Assembly: GCF_017876625.1 (NCBI RefSeq)
Contig: NZ_JAGIOH010000001.1
Coordinates: 7,461,501 to 7,525,500, forward strand
Length of the DNA: 64,000 nt
Direction: 5' to 3'
DNA from: Streptomyces syringium
GTDB lineage: Bacteria > Actinomycetota > Actinomycetes > Streptomycetales > Streptomycetaceae
Shown: in pieces, positions 17,321-26,022 of the stretch
Layout: every line of letters begins with the position of its first letter
Numbering within the stretch: position 1 is the stretch's first letter
The notes under the pieces: generated by a model
What the model saw: only the letters and a program-made list of their open reading frames with translations
The model's database searches: none
Told to the model about the DNA's origin: nothing
Made by a program: the position numbers and the translations under genes

Positions 17321-19429
17321 ATGACGACGACCGACACGCACTGCCCGTACTGCGCACTGCAGTGCGGCATGGGGCTGCGACTCCCTCCCCCCGGCGCCGG
17401 CCCCGGCGTGCCGCCCGTGGAGGTCGTCGAGCGCCCCGGCTTCCCCGTCAACCGGGGCGCGCTGTGCGGCAAGGGCCGCACCGCCGCCGCCGTCCTGGAC
17501 CCGGCCGTGCGGCTGACGGCCCCGCTCGTCCGCGACCCGGCCACCGGCACCCTTGTGCCGGCGTCGTGGGACGAGGCCCTGCACCGGGTCGCGGCCGGGC
17601 TCGAAGAGACCGCCACCCGCTACGGGCGTGCGGCCACCGGCGTCTTCGGCGGCGGCGGACTGACCAACGAAAAGGCCTATCTGCTGGGCAAGTTCGCGCG
17701 CGTCGTGCTGCGCACCCCGCACATCGACTACAACGGCCGCTTCTGCATGTCGTCCGCCGCCGCGGCCCACCGGGCCGCGTTCGGCATCGACCGGGGGCTG
17801 CCCTTCCCCGTCGAGGACATCGCCACGGCCGGGTGCGTCATCCTGGTCGGCGCCAACCCCGCCGAGACCATGCCGCCGCTGCTGCGGTACTTCACCGAAC
17901 TGCGCCGCAACGGCGGCCATCTGATCGTCGTCGACCCGCGCCGCACCCGCACCGCCGAACAGGCCGACACGCACCTGCGCCCGGTGCCGGGCACCGACCT
18001 CGCGCTCGCCCTGGGACTGCTGCACCTGGCCATCGCCGACGGCCACCTGGACGAGGAGTACATCGCCGACCGCACCACCGGCTTCGAACAGGCCCGGGCG
18101 GCGGCCATGGCGCACTGGCCCGAGCGGGTCGAACAGCTCACCGGGGTACCGGTGCCGCTGATGCGCGAGGTGGTCCGCCGGTTCGCCGACGCCCCCACCG
18201 CCATGGTCCTCACCGCCCGGGGCGCCGAGCAGCACAGCAAGGGCACCGACACCGTCGGAGCGTGGATCAACCTGTGCCTGGCCACCGGCAAGGCCGGCCG
18301 CCCCGGCAGCGGCTACGGCTGCCTGACCGGCCAGGGCAACGGCCAGGGCGGGCGCGAACACGGCCAGAAGGCCGACCAACTGCCCGGCTACCGCTCCCTC
18401 ACCGACCCCGCGGCACGCGCCCACGTCGCGAAGGTCTGGGGCGTGGACCCCGGCACGCTGCCGGGCCCGGGGGTGAGCGCCTACGAGCTGCTGGACCGCC
18501 TCGGTACCCCCGGCGGCGTCAGGGCCCTGCTGGTGGCGGGCTCCAACCCGGTGGTGTCCGCCCCGCGCGCGTCCCACATCACCGAACGCCTCGCGGCACT
18601 GGACTTCCTCGCCGTCAGCGACGTCGTGCTCTCGGAGACCGCGGCACTGGCCGACGTGGTCCTGCCCGTGGCGCAGTGGGCCGAGGAGACCGGCACCACC
18701 ACCAACCTGGAGGGCCGGGTCATCCTGCGCCAGGCCGCCGTCACCCCGCCCGACGGCGTCCGCACCGACCTGGAGGTGCTGCACGGGCTCGCCGAGCGCC
18801 TCGGCGTCCCCCAGGGCTTCCCCGACGACCCGCAAGAGGTGTTCGAGGAGCTGCGGCGCGCCTCCGCGGGCGGCCCGGCCGACTACGCGGGCATCAGCTA
18901 CCGACGGATCCGGGCCGAGGACGGCGTCTTCTGGCCCTGCCCCCACCCCGCGCACCCGGGCACCCCGCGCCTCTTCCTCGACCGCTTCGCCACCCCCGAC
19001 GGCCGGGCCCGCTTCGCCGCCGTCTCCCACCGGCCGGCCGCCGAGGAACCCGACGCCCACTACCCGCTGCACCTGACCACCGGCCGGGTCACCGCCCAGT
19101 ACCAGAGCGGCGCGCAGACCCGGCGCGTGCCCGAACTCAACGCGGCCGCGCCCGGACCCTTCGTCGAACTCCACCCCCGGCTCGCGACCCGCCTCGGCGT
19201 CACCGACGGCCAGCTCCTGGCCGTCACCAGCCGCCGCGGCCGGGCCCTGGCACCCGCCCGCATCACCGACACCATCCGCCCCGACACCGTCTTCATGCCC
19301 TTCCACTGGCCCGGTCCCGGCCGCGCCAACACCCTGACCAACCCCGCACTCGACCCGGTATCGAAAATGCCCGAATTCAAGGTATGTGCCGTCCGGGTGG
19401 AGAAGGCGACCACCGGAGAGCAGTCATGA
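17321..19429 (+). CDS. nasC: Assimilatory nitrate reductase catalytic subunit
   Basis: The protein has 702 residues in the molybdopterin-bisMGD oxidoreductase family. It starts MTTTDTHCPYCALQCGMG; Cys8, Cys11, Cys15 and Cys49 (GALCGKG) are ligands of an N-terminal [4Fe-4S] cluster. DYNGRFCMSSAAAAH carries the likely molybdenum-ligand Cys. GANPAETMPPLLRYF and GCLTGQGNGQGGREHG are cofactor-binding loops, and the C-terminal barrel (YPLHLTTGRVTAQYQSGAQT) is complete. It reduces nitrate to nitrite in the cytosol. I chose the ATG at 17321 because the cluster motif follows directly; a GTG at 17291 is an in-frame alternative. It is first in a four-gene operon and overlaps the next gene by ATGA. No signal peptide, as expected for an assimilatory enzyme. 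Confidence 0.92.
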   Translation: MTTTDTHCPYCALQCGMGLRLPPPGAGPGVPPVEVVERPGFPVNRGALCGKGRTAAAVLDPAVRLTAPLVRDPATGTLVPASWDEALHRVAAGLEETATRYGRAATGVFGGGGLTNEKAYLLGKFARVVLRTPHIDYNGRFCMSSAAAAHRAAFGIDRGLPFPVEDIATAGCVILVGANPAETMPPLLRYFTELRRNGGHLIVVDPRRTRTAEQADTHLRPVPGTDLALALGLLHLAIADGHLDEEYIADRTTGFEQARAAAMAHWPERVEQLTGVPVPLMREVVRRFADAPTAMVLTARGAEQHSKGTDTVGAWINLCLATGKAGRPGSGYGCLTGQGNGQGGREHGQKADQLPGYRSLTDPAARAHVAKVWGVDPGTLPGPGVSAYELLDRLGTPGGVRALLVAGSNPVVSAPRASHITERLAALDFLAVSDVVLSETAALADVVLPVAQWAEETGTTTNLEGRVILRQAAVTPPDGVRTDLEVLHGLAERLGVPQGFPDDPQEVFEELRRASAGGPADYAGISYRRIRAEDGVFWPCPHPAHPGTPRLFLDRFATPDGRARFAAVSHRPAAEEPDAHYPLHLTTGRVTAQYQSGAQTRRVPELNAAAPGPFVELHPRLATRLGVTDGQLLAVTSRRGRALAPARITDTIRPDTVFMPFHWPGPGRANTLTNPALDPVSKMPEFKVCAVRVEKATTGEQS

Positions 19430-20640
19430 GCCCCCACCGGATCGCGGTCATCGGCGCCGGCATGGCCGCCGCCCGCTTCGCCCGACAACTGACGACCCAC
19501 AGCGGCCCCGAGGACATCGAGCTGACGCTCTACGGAGCCGAACCCGACGCCCCCTACAACCGGACCCTGCTCACCGAGGTCCTCACCGGCCGCTACGCCG
19601 ACGTCGACCTCCCCTACGGCCCGGGCACCACGCTCCGTACCGGCACCGAAGTCGTCGCCCTCGACACCGGCGCGCGCAAGCTCGTCCTCGCGGACGGGGA
19701 ACACACCGCCTACGACACCCTCGTCCTGGCCACCGGGGCGAGCCCCGTGCGGCCGCCCCTGCCGGGCTCGCGCACACCGGACGGCGGCCTCCTCGGCGGC
19801 GTGCACGTCCTGCGCACGCTCGCCGACTGCCGACGCCTCGCCGCGGCCGCCGCACGGGCCACCCGGGCCGTCGTCATCGGCGGGGGAGTGCTGGGCGTCA
19901 GCGCCGCCCGGGCCCTCGCCACCCTCGGCCCGCACGTCGAGATCGTCCACAACGAAACCCACCTGATGGACCGCCACCTCGACGCCCAGTCGGCGGCGGC
20001 ACTGCGCCACCAGCTGACCGGCCTCGGCATCGGCACCCACCCGGGCGAGGAGGCCCGCGCCCTGCACGGCACCGGCCGGGTGACCGCCGTCGAACTGGCC
20101 GACGGCTCCCAGCTGTCCGCCGATCTCGTGCTCCTGACCTGCGGCGTCCGCCCCCGCACCCGTCTGGCCCGGGCCGCCGGGCTCGACGTGCGCCACGGGA
20201 TCGTCGTCGACGACCGCCTGGCGACCTCCGCCCCCGACATCCACGCCCTCGGCGACTGCGCCGAACACCGGGGCGTCGTCCACGGCCTAGCGGACCCCGC
20301 CTGGCGGCAGGCGGACACCCTCGCCGCCCTCCTCTCGGGCGCCGACCCGCACGCCCGCTACACCGGCACCCGCCCCCCGACCCGGCTGACGGCGGGCCCC
20401 GTGCACCTGGCCGCCTTCGGCGACCCGGCCGCCGAACACCACGGGGACCACGAGGTGCTGCGCCTCGCCGACGCCACCCGCGGCACCCACAAGAAGCTCG
20501 TCCGGCACGGCGACCGGCTGGCGGGCGCCGTCCTGCTCGGCGACCTCACCACCCTCGGCGACCTGCTCGCCGTGTGGCAGCGCGACGAGGACCTCCCCGC
20601 CGACCCCCTGTACCTGATCCACGAAGGAGCCCGCCCGTGA
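19426..20640 (+). CDS. FAD/NAD-binding reductase, probable NasB-like electron-transfer subunit
   Basis: The protein has 404 residues and is a pyridine-nucleotide-disulfide family flavoprotein. An FAD dinucleotide fold opens it (IAVIGAGMAAARFARQL), an NAD-binding fold follows at about 145 (RAVVIGGGVLGVSAARAL), and DIHALGDCAEH closes the FAD site. It resembles the N-terminal flavoprotein part of NirB but lacks the BFD, siroheme and iron-sulfur domains. Its place between nasC and nirB suggests that it passes NAD(P)H electrons to the nitrate reductase, as NasB does; direct proof is lacking. It overlaps both neighbours by four bases, ATGA upstream and GTGA downstream. Confidence 0.82.
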   Translation: MSPHRIAVIGAGMAAARFARQLTTHSGPEDIELTLYGAEPDAPYNRTLLTEVLTGRYADVDLPYGPGTTLRTGTEVVALDTGARKLVLADGEHTAYDTLVLATGASPVRPPLPGSRTPDGGLLGGVHVLRTLADCRRLAAAAARATRAVVIGGGVLGVSAARALATLGPHVEIVHNETHLMDRHLDAQSAAALRHQLTGLGIGTHPGEEARALHGTGRVTAVELADGSQLSADLVLLTCGVRPRTRLARAAGLDVRHGIVVDDRLATSAPDIHALGDCAEHRGVVHGLADPAWRQADTLAALLSGADPHARYTGTRPPTRLTAGPVHLAAFGDPAAEHHGDHEVLRLADATRGTHKKLVRHGDRLAGAVLLGDLTTLGDLLAVWQRDEDLPADPLYLIHEGARP

Positions 20641-23246
20641 CGCGACCGTCCGACGCCACCGACACCCGCCGCCGCCTCGTCCTCGTCGGGCACGGCATGG
20701 TCGGCCAGCGCTTCCTGGAAGCGCTGTACGAGCAGGAGGGCGCCGACCGCCGGTGGCACGTCACCGTACTGGCCGAGGAACCCCGGCCCGCCTACGACCG
20801 CGTGCACCTCACCGCCACCTTCACCGGCACCCGCGCCGAGGAACTGGCCCTCACCCCGCCCGGCTTCCTCGACGCGCACGGCATCGACCTGCGCCTGGGG
20901 GAGCCCGCCACCGCCATCGACCGCGAAGGGAGCACCGTCACCACCGCGTCCGGCGCCCGGATCGGCTACGACGCCCTGGTCCTGGCCACCGGCTCGTACC
21001 CCTTCGTGCCGCCCGTCCCCGGCCACGACGCCGACGGCTGCCACGTCTACCGCACCATCGAGGACGTCGCCGCCATCCGCTCCCGCGCCGCCGGCGCGCG
21101 CACCGGCGTCGTCGTCGGCGGCGGACTCCTCGGCCTGGAGGCCGCCGGAGCCCTGCGCGCCCTCGGACTGCGGACCCACGTCGTCGAATTCGCCCCCCGC
21201 CTGATGGCCCTCCAGATCGACGACGCCGGAGGTGCCGCCCTGCGCCGCAAGATCGAAGAGCTGGGGGTGTCCGTCCACACCGGAGCCGGCGCCGAACGCA
21301 TCGACACGGACGCCGACGGCCGGGTCCGCGCCCTGGCCCTCTCCGACGGCACCGTCCTCGACGCGGACCTCGTCGTCTTCTCCGCGGGCGTACGGCCCAG
21401 GGACCAGCTCGCCCGCGACTGCGGACTGCCCGTCGGCGACCGCGGCGGCATCGTCGTCGACACCGGCTGCCGCACCGCCGACCCCCGCGTCCACGCCATC
21501 GGCGAATGCGCCCTCGCCGCCGACGGCCGGGTCTACGGACTCGTGGCCCCCGGCTACGCCATGGCGGAGACCGCGGCCCGCCGACTGGACGGCGAGGACA
21601 GTGAGTTCACCGGCGCCGACACCTCCACCAAACTCAAACTCCTCGGCGTCGACGTCGCCAGCTTCGGCGACGCCCACGGCACCACCGAAGGCGCACTCGA
21701 CGTCCTCTACGCCGACAGCCGGGCCGGCGTCTACAAAAAACTCGTCATCGGCCCGGACGGCAGCCTGCTCGGCGGCATCCTCGTCGGGGACGCCGACTCC
21801 TACGCCACCCTCCGGCCGCTCGCCGGGAGCCGCGCCCCCCTGTCCGTACCGCCCGAACAGCTCCTGCTGCCCGACTCGGCCGGACCCGCGGGCGGCCCGG
21901 CGGGAGCCGCGGCCCTGCCCGACGACGCGGTCATCTGCTCCTGCCACAACGTCAGCAAAGGCACGATCCGCGCCGCCGTCGGCGAGGGCGGCTGCGCCAC
22001 GGTCGCCGCCGTCAAGAAGTGCACCAAGGCCGGCACCGGCTGCGGCAGCTGCGAGAAGGCCCTCACCACCCTCGTCACCGACGAACTCGCCGCCACCGGC
22101 ACCGAGACGGCCCGGGGCCTGTGCGAACACTTCACCCACACCCGCGCCGAGCTGTACGAGATCATCCGGGTCAAGGGCATCACCACCTTCACCCGGCTCC
22201 TCGCCGAGCACGGCAGCGGCCAGGGCTGCGCCGTCTGCAAACCCACCGTCGCCTCCATCCTGGCGACCCTGGGGGACACCCCCTACATCCTCGACGGCGA
22301 ACAGGCCGCCCTCCAGGACACCAACGACCATTTCCTCGCCAACCTCCAGCGCAACGGCTCCTACTCCGTCGTCCCCCGCGTCCCCGGCGGCGAGATCACC
22401 CCCGACGGACTCATCACCATCGGCGAGATCGCCCGCGACTTCGGCCTCTACACCAAAATCACCGGCGGCCAGCGCATCGACATGTTCGGCGCGACCGTCG
22501 ACCAACTGCCCGCGATCTGGCGCCGCCTGGTGGACGCCGGATTCGAGTCCGGCCACGCCTACGGCAAGGCCCTGCGCACCGTGAAGTCCTGCGTCGGGCA
22601 CACCTGGTGCCGCTACGGCGTACAGGACTCCGTCGCCCTCGCCATCGACCTCGAACTGCGCTACCGGGGCCTGCGCGCCCCGCACAAACTCAAGTCCGCC
22701 GTCTCCGGCTGCGCCCGCGAGTGCGCCGAGGCACAGAGCAAGGACTTCGGCGTCATCGCCACCTCCACCGGCTGGAACCTCTACGTCGGCGGCAACGGCG
22801 GCATGACACCCCGCCACGCCGACCTGCTGGTCCAGGACGTCGACCGCACCACACTCATCCGCACCATCGACCGCTTCCTGATGTTCTACATCCGCACCGC
22901 CGACCGGCTCGAGCGCACCGCCCCCTGGATCGAGCGACTCGAAGGCGGCCTCGACCACCTCCGCGCCGTGATCCTCGACGACGCCCTGGGCATCTGCGCC
23001 GAACTCGACGCGCTGATGGACCGCCACGTGGGCACCTACCAGGACGAATGGGCCGCGACCCTGGACGACCCCGAACGCCTGCGCCGCTTCGCCTCCTTCG
23101 TCAACGCCCCCGGCACCCCCGACCCCGCCGTGCGCTTCGTCCCCGAACGCGCCCAGATCCGACCCGCCCGCCCCGGCGACGCGGACGGCACGGCCCCGTC
23201 CGCACCCCTGATCGCCGGCCCCGCCCTGAAGGTGCGTACCCCATGA
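20637..23246 (+). CDS. nirB: NAD(P)H nitrite reductase large subunit
   Basis: The protein has 869 residues, the usual NirB length. Order: FAD and NAD domains (VLVGHGMVGQRFLEALYEQE, VVVGGGLLGLEAAGALRALG), a BFD-type [2Fe-2S] domain (VICSCHNVSKGTIRAAV and CTKAGTGCGSC), then the siroheme/[4Fe-4S] half with SCVGHTWCRYGVQDS and SGCARECAEAQSKDFG supplying the four cluster cysteines. It reduces nitrite to ammonium with NirD as partner. The GTG start overlaps the preceding stop (GTGA), and its stop overlaps the start of the NirD-NarK gene (ATGA). Siroheme would come from the divergent chelatase gene. Confidence 0.95.
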   Translation: MTRPSDATDTRRRLVLVGHGMVGQRFLEALYEQEGADRRWHVTVLAEEPRPAYDRVHLTATFTGTRAEELALTPPGFLDAHGIDLRLGEPATAIDREGSTVTTASGARIGYDALVLATGSYPFVPPVPGHDADGCHVYRTIEDVAAIRSRAAGARTGVVVGGGLLGLEAAGALRALGLRTHVVEFAPRLMALQIDDAGGAALRRKIEELGVSVHTGAGAERIDTDADGRVRALALSDGTVLDADLVVFSAGVRPRDQLARDCGLPVGDRGGIVVDTGCRTADPRVHAIGECALAADGRVYGLVAPGYAMAETAARRLDGEDSEFTGADTSTKLKLLGVDVASFGDAHGTTEGALDVLYADSRAGVYKKLVIGPDGSLLGGILVGDADSYATLRPLAGSRAPLSVPPEQLLLPDSAGPAGGPAGAAALPDDAVICSCHNVSKGTIRAAVGEGGCATVAAVKKCTKAGTGCGSCEKALTTLVTDELAATGTETARGLCEHFTHTRAELYEIIRVKGITTFTRLLAEHGSGQGCAVCKPTVASILATLGDTPYILDGEQAALQDTNDHFLANLQRNGSYSVVPRVPGGEITPDGLITIGEIARDFGLYTKITGGQRIDMFGATVDQLPAIWRRLVDAGFESGHAYGKALRTVKSCVGHTWCRYGVQDSVALAIDLELRYRGLRAPHKLKSAVSGCARECAEAQSKDFGVIATSTGWNLYVGGNGGMTPRHADLLVQDVDRTTLIRTIDRFLMFYIRTADRLERTAPWIERLEGGLDHLRAVILDDALGICAELDALMDRHVGTYQDEWAATLDDPERLRRFASFVNAPGTPDPAVRFVPERAQIRPARPGDADGTAPSAPLIAGPALKVRTP

Positions 23247-25051
23247 CCGACACCGCTCACGCCCCCACGGCCCCCACCGAGCAGCCCGCGCGAGCGCAGG
23301 ACCCACCGGGGGAGACGGCAGCCGCGGCTCCCGCCCCGGACGCGCTCGTCGAGATCGGCGACGGCGACACCTGGACCGGCGTCTGCCGCTACGGCGACCT
23401 CACCCCCGGCCGGGGCGTCACCGCTCTCGTCGGCGGCGAACAGGTCGCCCTCTTCCGCGACGCCGACGGAGCGCTCCACGCCCTCGCCAACCGCGACCCC
23501 TTCAGCGGCGCGTACGTCATCTCCCGCGGGGTCACCGGCAGCCGCGCCGGCACCCCCGTGGTGACCTCACCCATGTACAAGCAGGCATTCGACCTGCGCA
23601 CCGGCGACTGCCTCGACGAGGAGAGCGCCCCCGACGGCACCCCCGCCGCCCTGCGCACCTGGCCCGTGCGGACCACCGGGCCGGCCACCCCGCCACCACC
23701 CCCGCGGCCCGCAGCACCCGCACGGGCCCGCACCCTCACCGAATGGCGCCCCGAGGACCCCGCGTTCTGGGAACGCGTCGGCGCCCGCGTCGCCCGGCGC
23801 AATCTGTGGCTGTCCGTCCTCACCGAACACATCGGCTTCTCGATCTGGAGCATGTGGTCGGTCCTCGTGCTCTTCCTCGGCCCGGAATACGGCATCGACG
23901 CCGCCGGAAAATTCACCCTCACCGCCGTCCCCACGGCCGTCGGCGCGGCCCTGCGCCTGCCCTACACCGCCGCGGTCGGCCGCTTCGGCGGCCGCAACTG
24001 GACCGTCGTCAGCGCCCTGCTGCTCCTGATCCCCACCGCGTTCGTCGCCGTCGTCCTCGAACCCGGCGTCTCCTACTCCACGCTGCTCGTCGCCGCGGCC
24101 GTGGCCGGCGTCGGCGGCGGCAACTTCGCCTCCTCCATGGCCAACATCAACGCCTTCTACCCGCAGCGGCTCAAGGGCCGTGCCCTGGGCGTCAACGCGG
24201 GCGGCGGCAACCTCGGCGTCCCCGCCGTGCAGCTCGTCGGCCTGCTGATCCTCGCCACCGCAGGCGCCGCGCACCCGCGCCTGCTGCCCCTGATCTACCT
24301 CCCGCTGATCGCCCTGACCACCGTCGTGGCCGCCCTGCGCATGGACAACGTGCCCACCACCCGGGAGACCGGGCCCGCCCTGCGCGAGATCACCCGGGAC
24401 CGTCACACCTGGGTGATGTCACTGCTGTACCTGGGCACGTTCGGCTCGTTCATCGGCTTCAGCTTCGCCTTCGGGCTGGTCCTCCAGGCGCAGTTCCACC
24501 ACCAGCTCGACACCCCGGTCAAGGTGGCCTGCCTGACGGTGCTGGGCCCGCTGCTCGGCTCGCTCGCCCGGCCCTTCGGCGGTGCCTGGGCCGACCGCCT
24601 CGGCGGTGCGCGGGTGACCCTGGCGACCTTCGCGGCCATGGCCGTCGGCACCGCTCTGATCCTCACCGCCTCCCGGCTCCATCTCCCGGCGCTCTTCCTC
24701 GCCGCGTTCGCCGCGCTGTTCGTCCTCAGTGGCATCGGCAACGGCTCCACCTACCGCATGATCCCCGCGCTGCACCGCGCCAAGGCCCGCCACCGCGCCC
24801 TCGCCGACGGCACTGTTCCCGCTGCGGCCGAGGCCACCGCCCAGCGCCACGCCACCGCCCTGATCGGCCTCGCGGGCGCGATCGGTGCCTTCGGTGGCGT
24901 GCTCGTCAACGTCGCCTTCCGGCAGAGTTTCCTCACCGCCCACAACGGCGACGCGGCCTACCTCGCCTTTCTCGCCTTCTACCTCGTCTGCTCGGCCCTG
25001 ACCTGGACCGTGTACCTGCGCCCGTCACCGCACCGGCTGAGCGGAGTCTGA
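23243..25051 (+). CDS. NirD-NarK fusion: nitrite reductase small subunit joined to a nitrate/nitrite transporter
   Basis: The protein has 602 residues in one uninterrupted frame. Residues about 33-135 are NirD (Rieske-like fold; ALVGGEQVALFRDADG, NRDPFSGAYVISRG, SPMYKQAFDLRTGDCLDEE), without cluster ligands, as is usual for NirD. A Pro-rich linker (about 140-165) leads to a 12-TM MFS transporter of the NarK/NasA family. The nitrate signature GGGNFASSMANINAFYP and KGRALGVNAGGGNLGVP are intact, and LRLPYTAAVGRF and GSLARPFGGAWADR carry the two Arg residues that bind anion in NarK proteins. The fusion would hold the cytosolic NirB/NirD enzyme at the transporter. It is last in the operon, joined to nirB by ATGA. 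Confidence 0.93.
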   Translation: MTDTAHAPTAPTEQPARAQDPPGETAAAAPAPDALVEIGDGDTWTGVCRYGDLTPGRGVTALVGGEQVALFRDADGALHALANRDPFSGAYVISRGVTGSRAGTPVVTSPMYKQAFDLRTGDCLDEESAPDGTPAALRTWPVRTTGPATPPPPPRPAAPARARTLTEWRPEDPAFWERVGARVARRNLWLSVLTEHIGFSIWSMWSVLVLFLGPEYGIDAAGKFTLTAVPTAVGAALRLPYTAAVGRFGGRNWTVVSALLLLIPTAFVAVVLEPGVSYSTLLVAAAVAGVGGGNFASSMANINAFYPQRLKGRALGVNAGGGNLGVPAVQLVGLLILATAGAAHPRLLPLIYLPLIALTTVVAALRMDNVPTTRETGPALREITRDRHTWVMSLLYLGTFGSFIGFSFAFGLVLQAQFHHQLDTPVKVACLTVLGPLLGSLARPFGGAWADRLGGARVTLATFAAMAVGTALILTASRLHLPALFLAAFAALFVLSGIGNGSTYRMIPALHRAKARHRALADGTVPAAAEATAQRHATALIGLAGAIGAFGGVLVNVAFRQSFLTAHNGDAAYLAFLAFYLVCSALTWTVYLRPSPHRLSGV

Positions 25052-25079
25052 CGCCCCGCTCGGGGCGGGCGCCTCGGGA

Positions 25080-25114
25080 ACGAAGAAACGGTAGTGTGGC
25101 CGCCGCTTCTTCGT
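25080..25114. promoter_or_regulatory. 8-bp inverted repeat upstream of the TetR gene
   Basis: ACGAAGAA (25080-25087) and TTCTTCGT (25107-25114) form perfect arms separated by 19 bp. The spacer holds GGTAGTGTGG, whose TAGTGT could be a -10 element. The repeat ends 12 bp before the start of the TetR gene at 25127, so it is a candidate autoregulatory operator. An mRNA hairpin is the alternative. Confidence 0.5.
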
Positions 25115-25126
25115 GAGGGAGGGACC

Positions 25127-25705
25127 ATGGCCGATGCGCCGCAGGCCACCACGGTGCGCGGGCCCCGCAAGGATCAGGCCCGCAACCGGCGACGGCTGCT
25201 CGACGCCGCCCGCGAGGCGTTCTCGGACCTGGGCCCGGACGCCGGCATCGACGGGATCGCCCGCCGCGCGGGCGTCGGCGCGACCACCTTCTACCGGCAC
25301 TTCCCGACCAAGGACGACCTGGTCGACGCGCTGCTCGACGAACTGTCCGAAGGCGCCCGGAACGCCGCCGAGCAGGCCGTGGGCATCACCGACGGCTGGA
25401 CGGCGTTCCGTACCGTCTTCACCCGGGGCTGCGTTCCGCACGAGGAGGACCGCGCGCTCTTCGACATCCTGTGCCGCACCGGCCCACGGGCGGCCGAGCA
25501 CGGGCTGCGGGCCACCGTCGAGCTGATCGGCCCGGTCGTCGAACGCGCCCGGCGCGAGGGGCTGTTGCGCACCGACGCGACGGTGGAGGACATCGCCGCG
25601 TTCATGCGCATGGCCGACTCGGCCGCCTCCGCCGGGCAGCGCCGCCGGGCGTACGACGTCCTCCTGGCCGGTCTCCGCTCCCACGGCGGTGCCGTCGACG
25701 CGTGA
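25127..25705 (+). CDS. TetR-family transcriptional regulator
   Basis: The protein has 192 residues. The N-terminal helix-turn-helix covers about residues 17-62 (NRRRLLDAAREAFSDLG, GIARRAGVGATTFYRHFPTK), followed by an all-alpha ligand domain (AAFRTVFTRGC-like region to about 185). Start ATG 25127 follows GAGGGAGGG. It lies 75 bp after the nitrate operon and 309 bp before a molybdenum-hydroxylase pair, in the same direction as both. The family usually represses its own gene and a neighbour. The downstream pair is the more likely target, because the nitrate genes already have NnaR. Confidence 0.9.
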   Translation: MADAPQATTVRGPRKDQARNRRRLLDAAREAFSDLGPDAGIDGIARRAGVGATTFYRHFPTKDDLVDALLDELSEGARNAAEQAVGITDGWTAFRTVFTRGCVPHEEDRALFDILCRTGPRAAEHGLRATVELIGPVVERARREGLLRTDATVEDIAAFMRMADSAASAGQRRRAYDVLLAGLRSHGGAVDA

Positions 25706-26014
25706 GACGCGGCGGCGTCGCCCGGCGCAGGCGATGTCACCCGGCCGGGGCGGCCGCTTCGAGGTCGTCGACGCTGCCGGAGGTCACCAGCGGCTTCAAC
25801 CGGACGATGCGCGGCTGCTCGTGGGGACCACCACGGCTGCCCGGCCCGCGTTGCCGGGTGCATGCGGCTGTGTTGGAGTGGAGCCGACCGTAATGTCTCC
25901 CATGCCGCCGCGGCCGTTCACGGGCCGCGGGGCGAGGTCGGAACATGGACGACGATCCCCGCGCGCCCGGATGCCCCGGCGCCGTCCCGCACGGCGCCGC
26001 CCCGGCGGGCCGCC
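25706..26014. other. Intergenic region before the molybdenum-hydroxylase pair
   Basis: This 309 bp stretch holds no convincing full gene. On the minus strand, 25737-25833 reads as a short open stretch ending PRIVRLKPLVTSGSVDD and then a few more residues before a stop; it might be the end of a decayed gene, but I could not identify a family. A short open frame at 25945-26022 overlaps the next gene (listed separately). CCGCGGCCG/CGGGCCGCGG around 25909-25932 can form a hairpin. Confidence 0.35.
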
Positions 26015-26022
26015 GTGGCTGA
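25945..26022 (+). CDS. Possible 25-residue leader peptide overlapping the next start
   Basis: An ATG at 25945 (GAGGTCGG about 4 bp upstream) opens a frame of 25 codons rich in Pro, Gly, Asp and Arg. Its TGA at 26020-26022 lies just past the GTG start (26015) of the large-subunit gene, which is read in another frame. That geometry would suit translational coupling. It could equally be a chance frame or the mark of an indel near the start of the large-subunit gene. Confidence 0.3.
   Translation: MDDDPRAPGCPGAVPHGAAPAGRRG

Noticed and set aside
25737..25946. Minus-strand 69-residue frame between the TetR and molybdenum-hydroxylase genes
   Set aside because: Only its last 25 residues look protein-like, and no family or ribosome-binding site was recognised.
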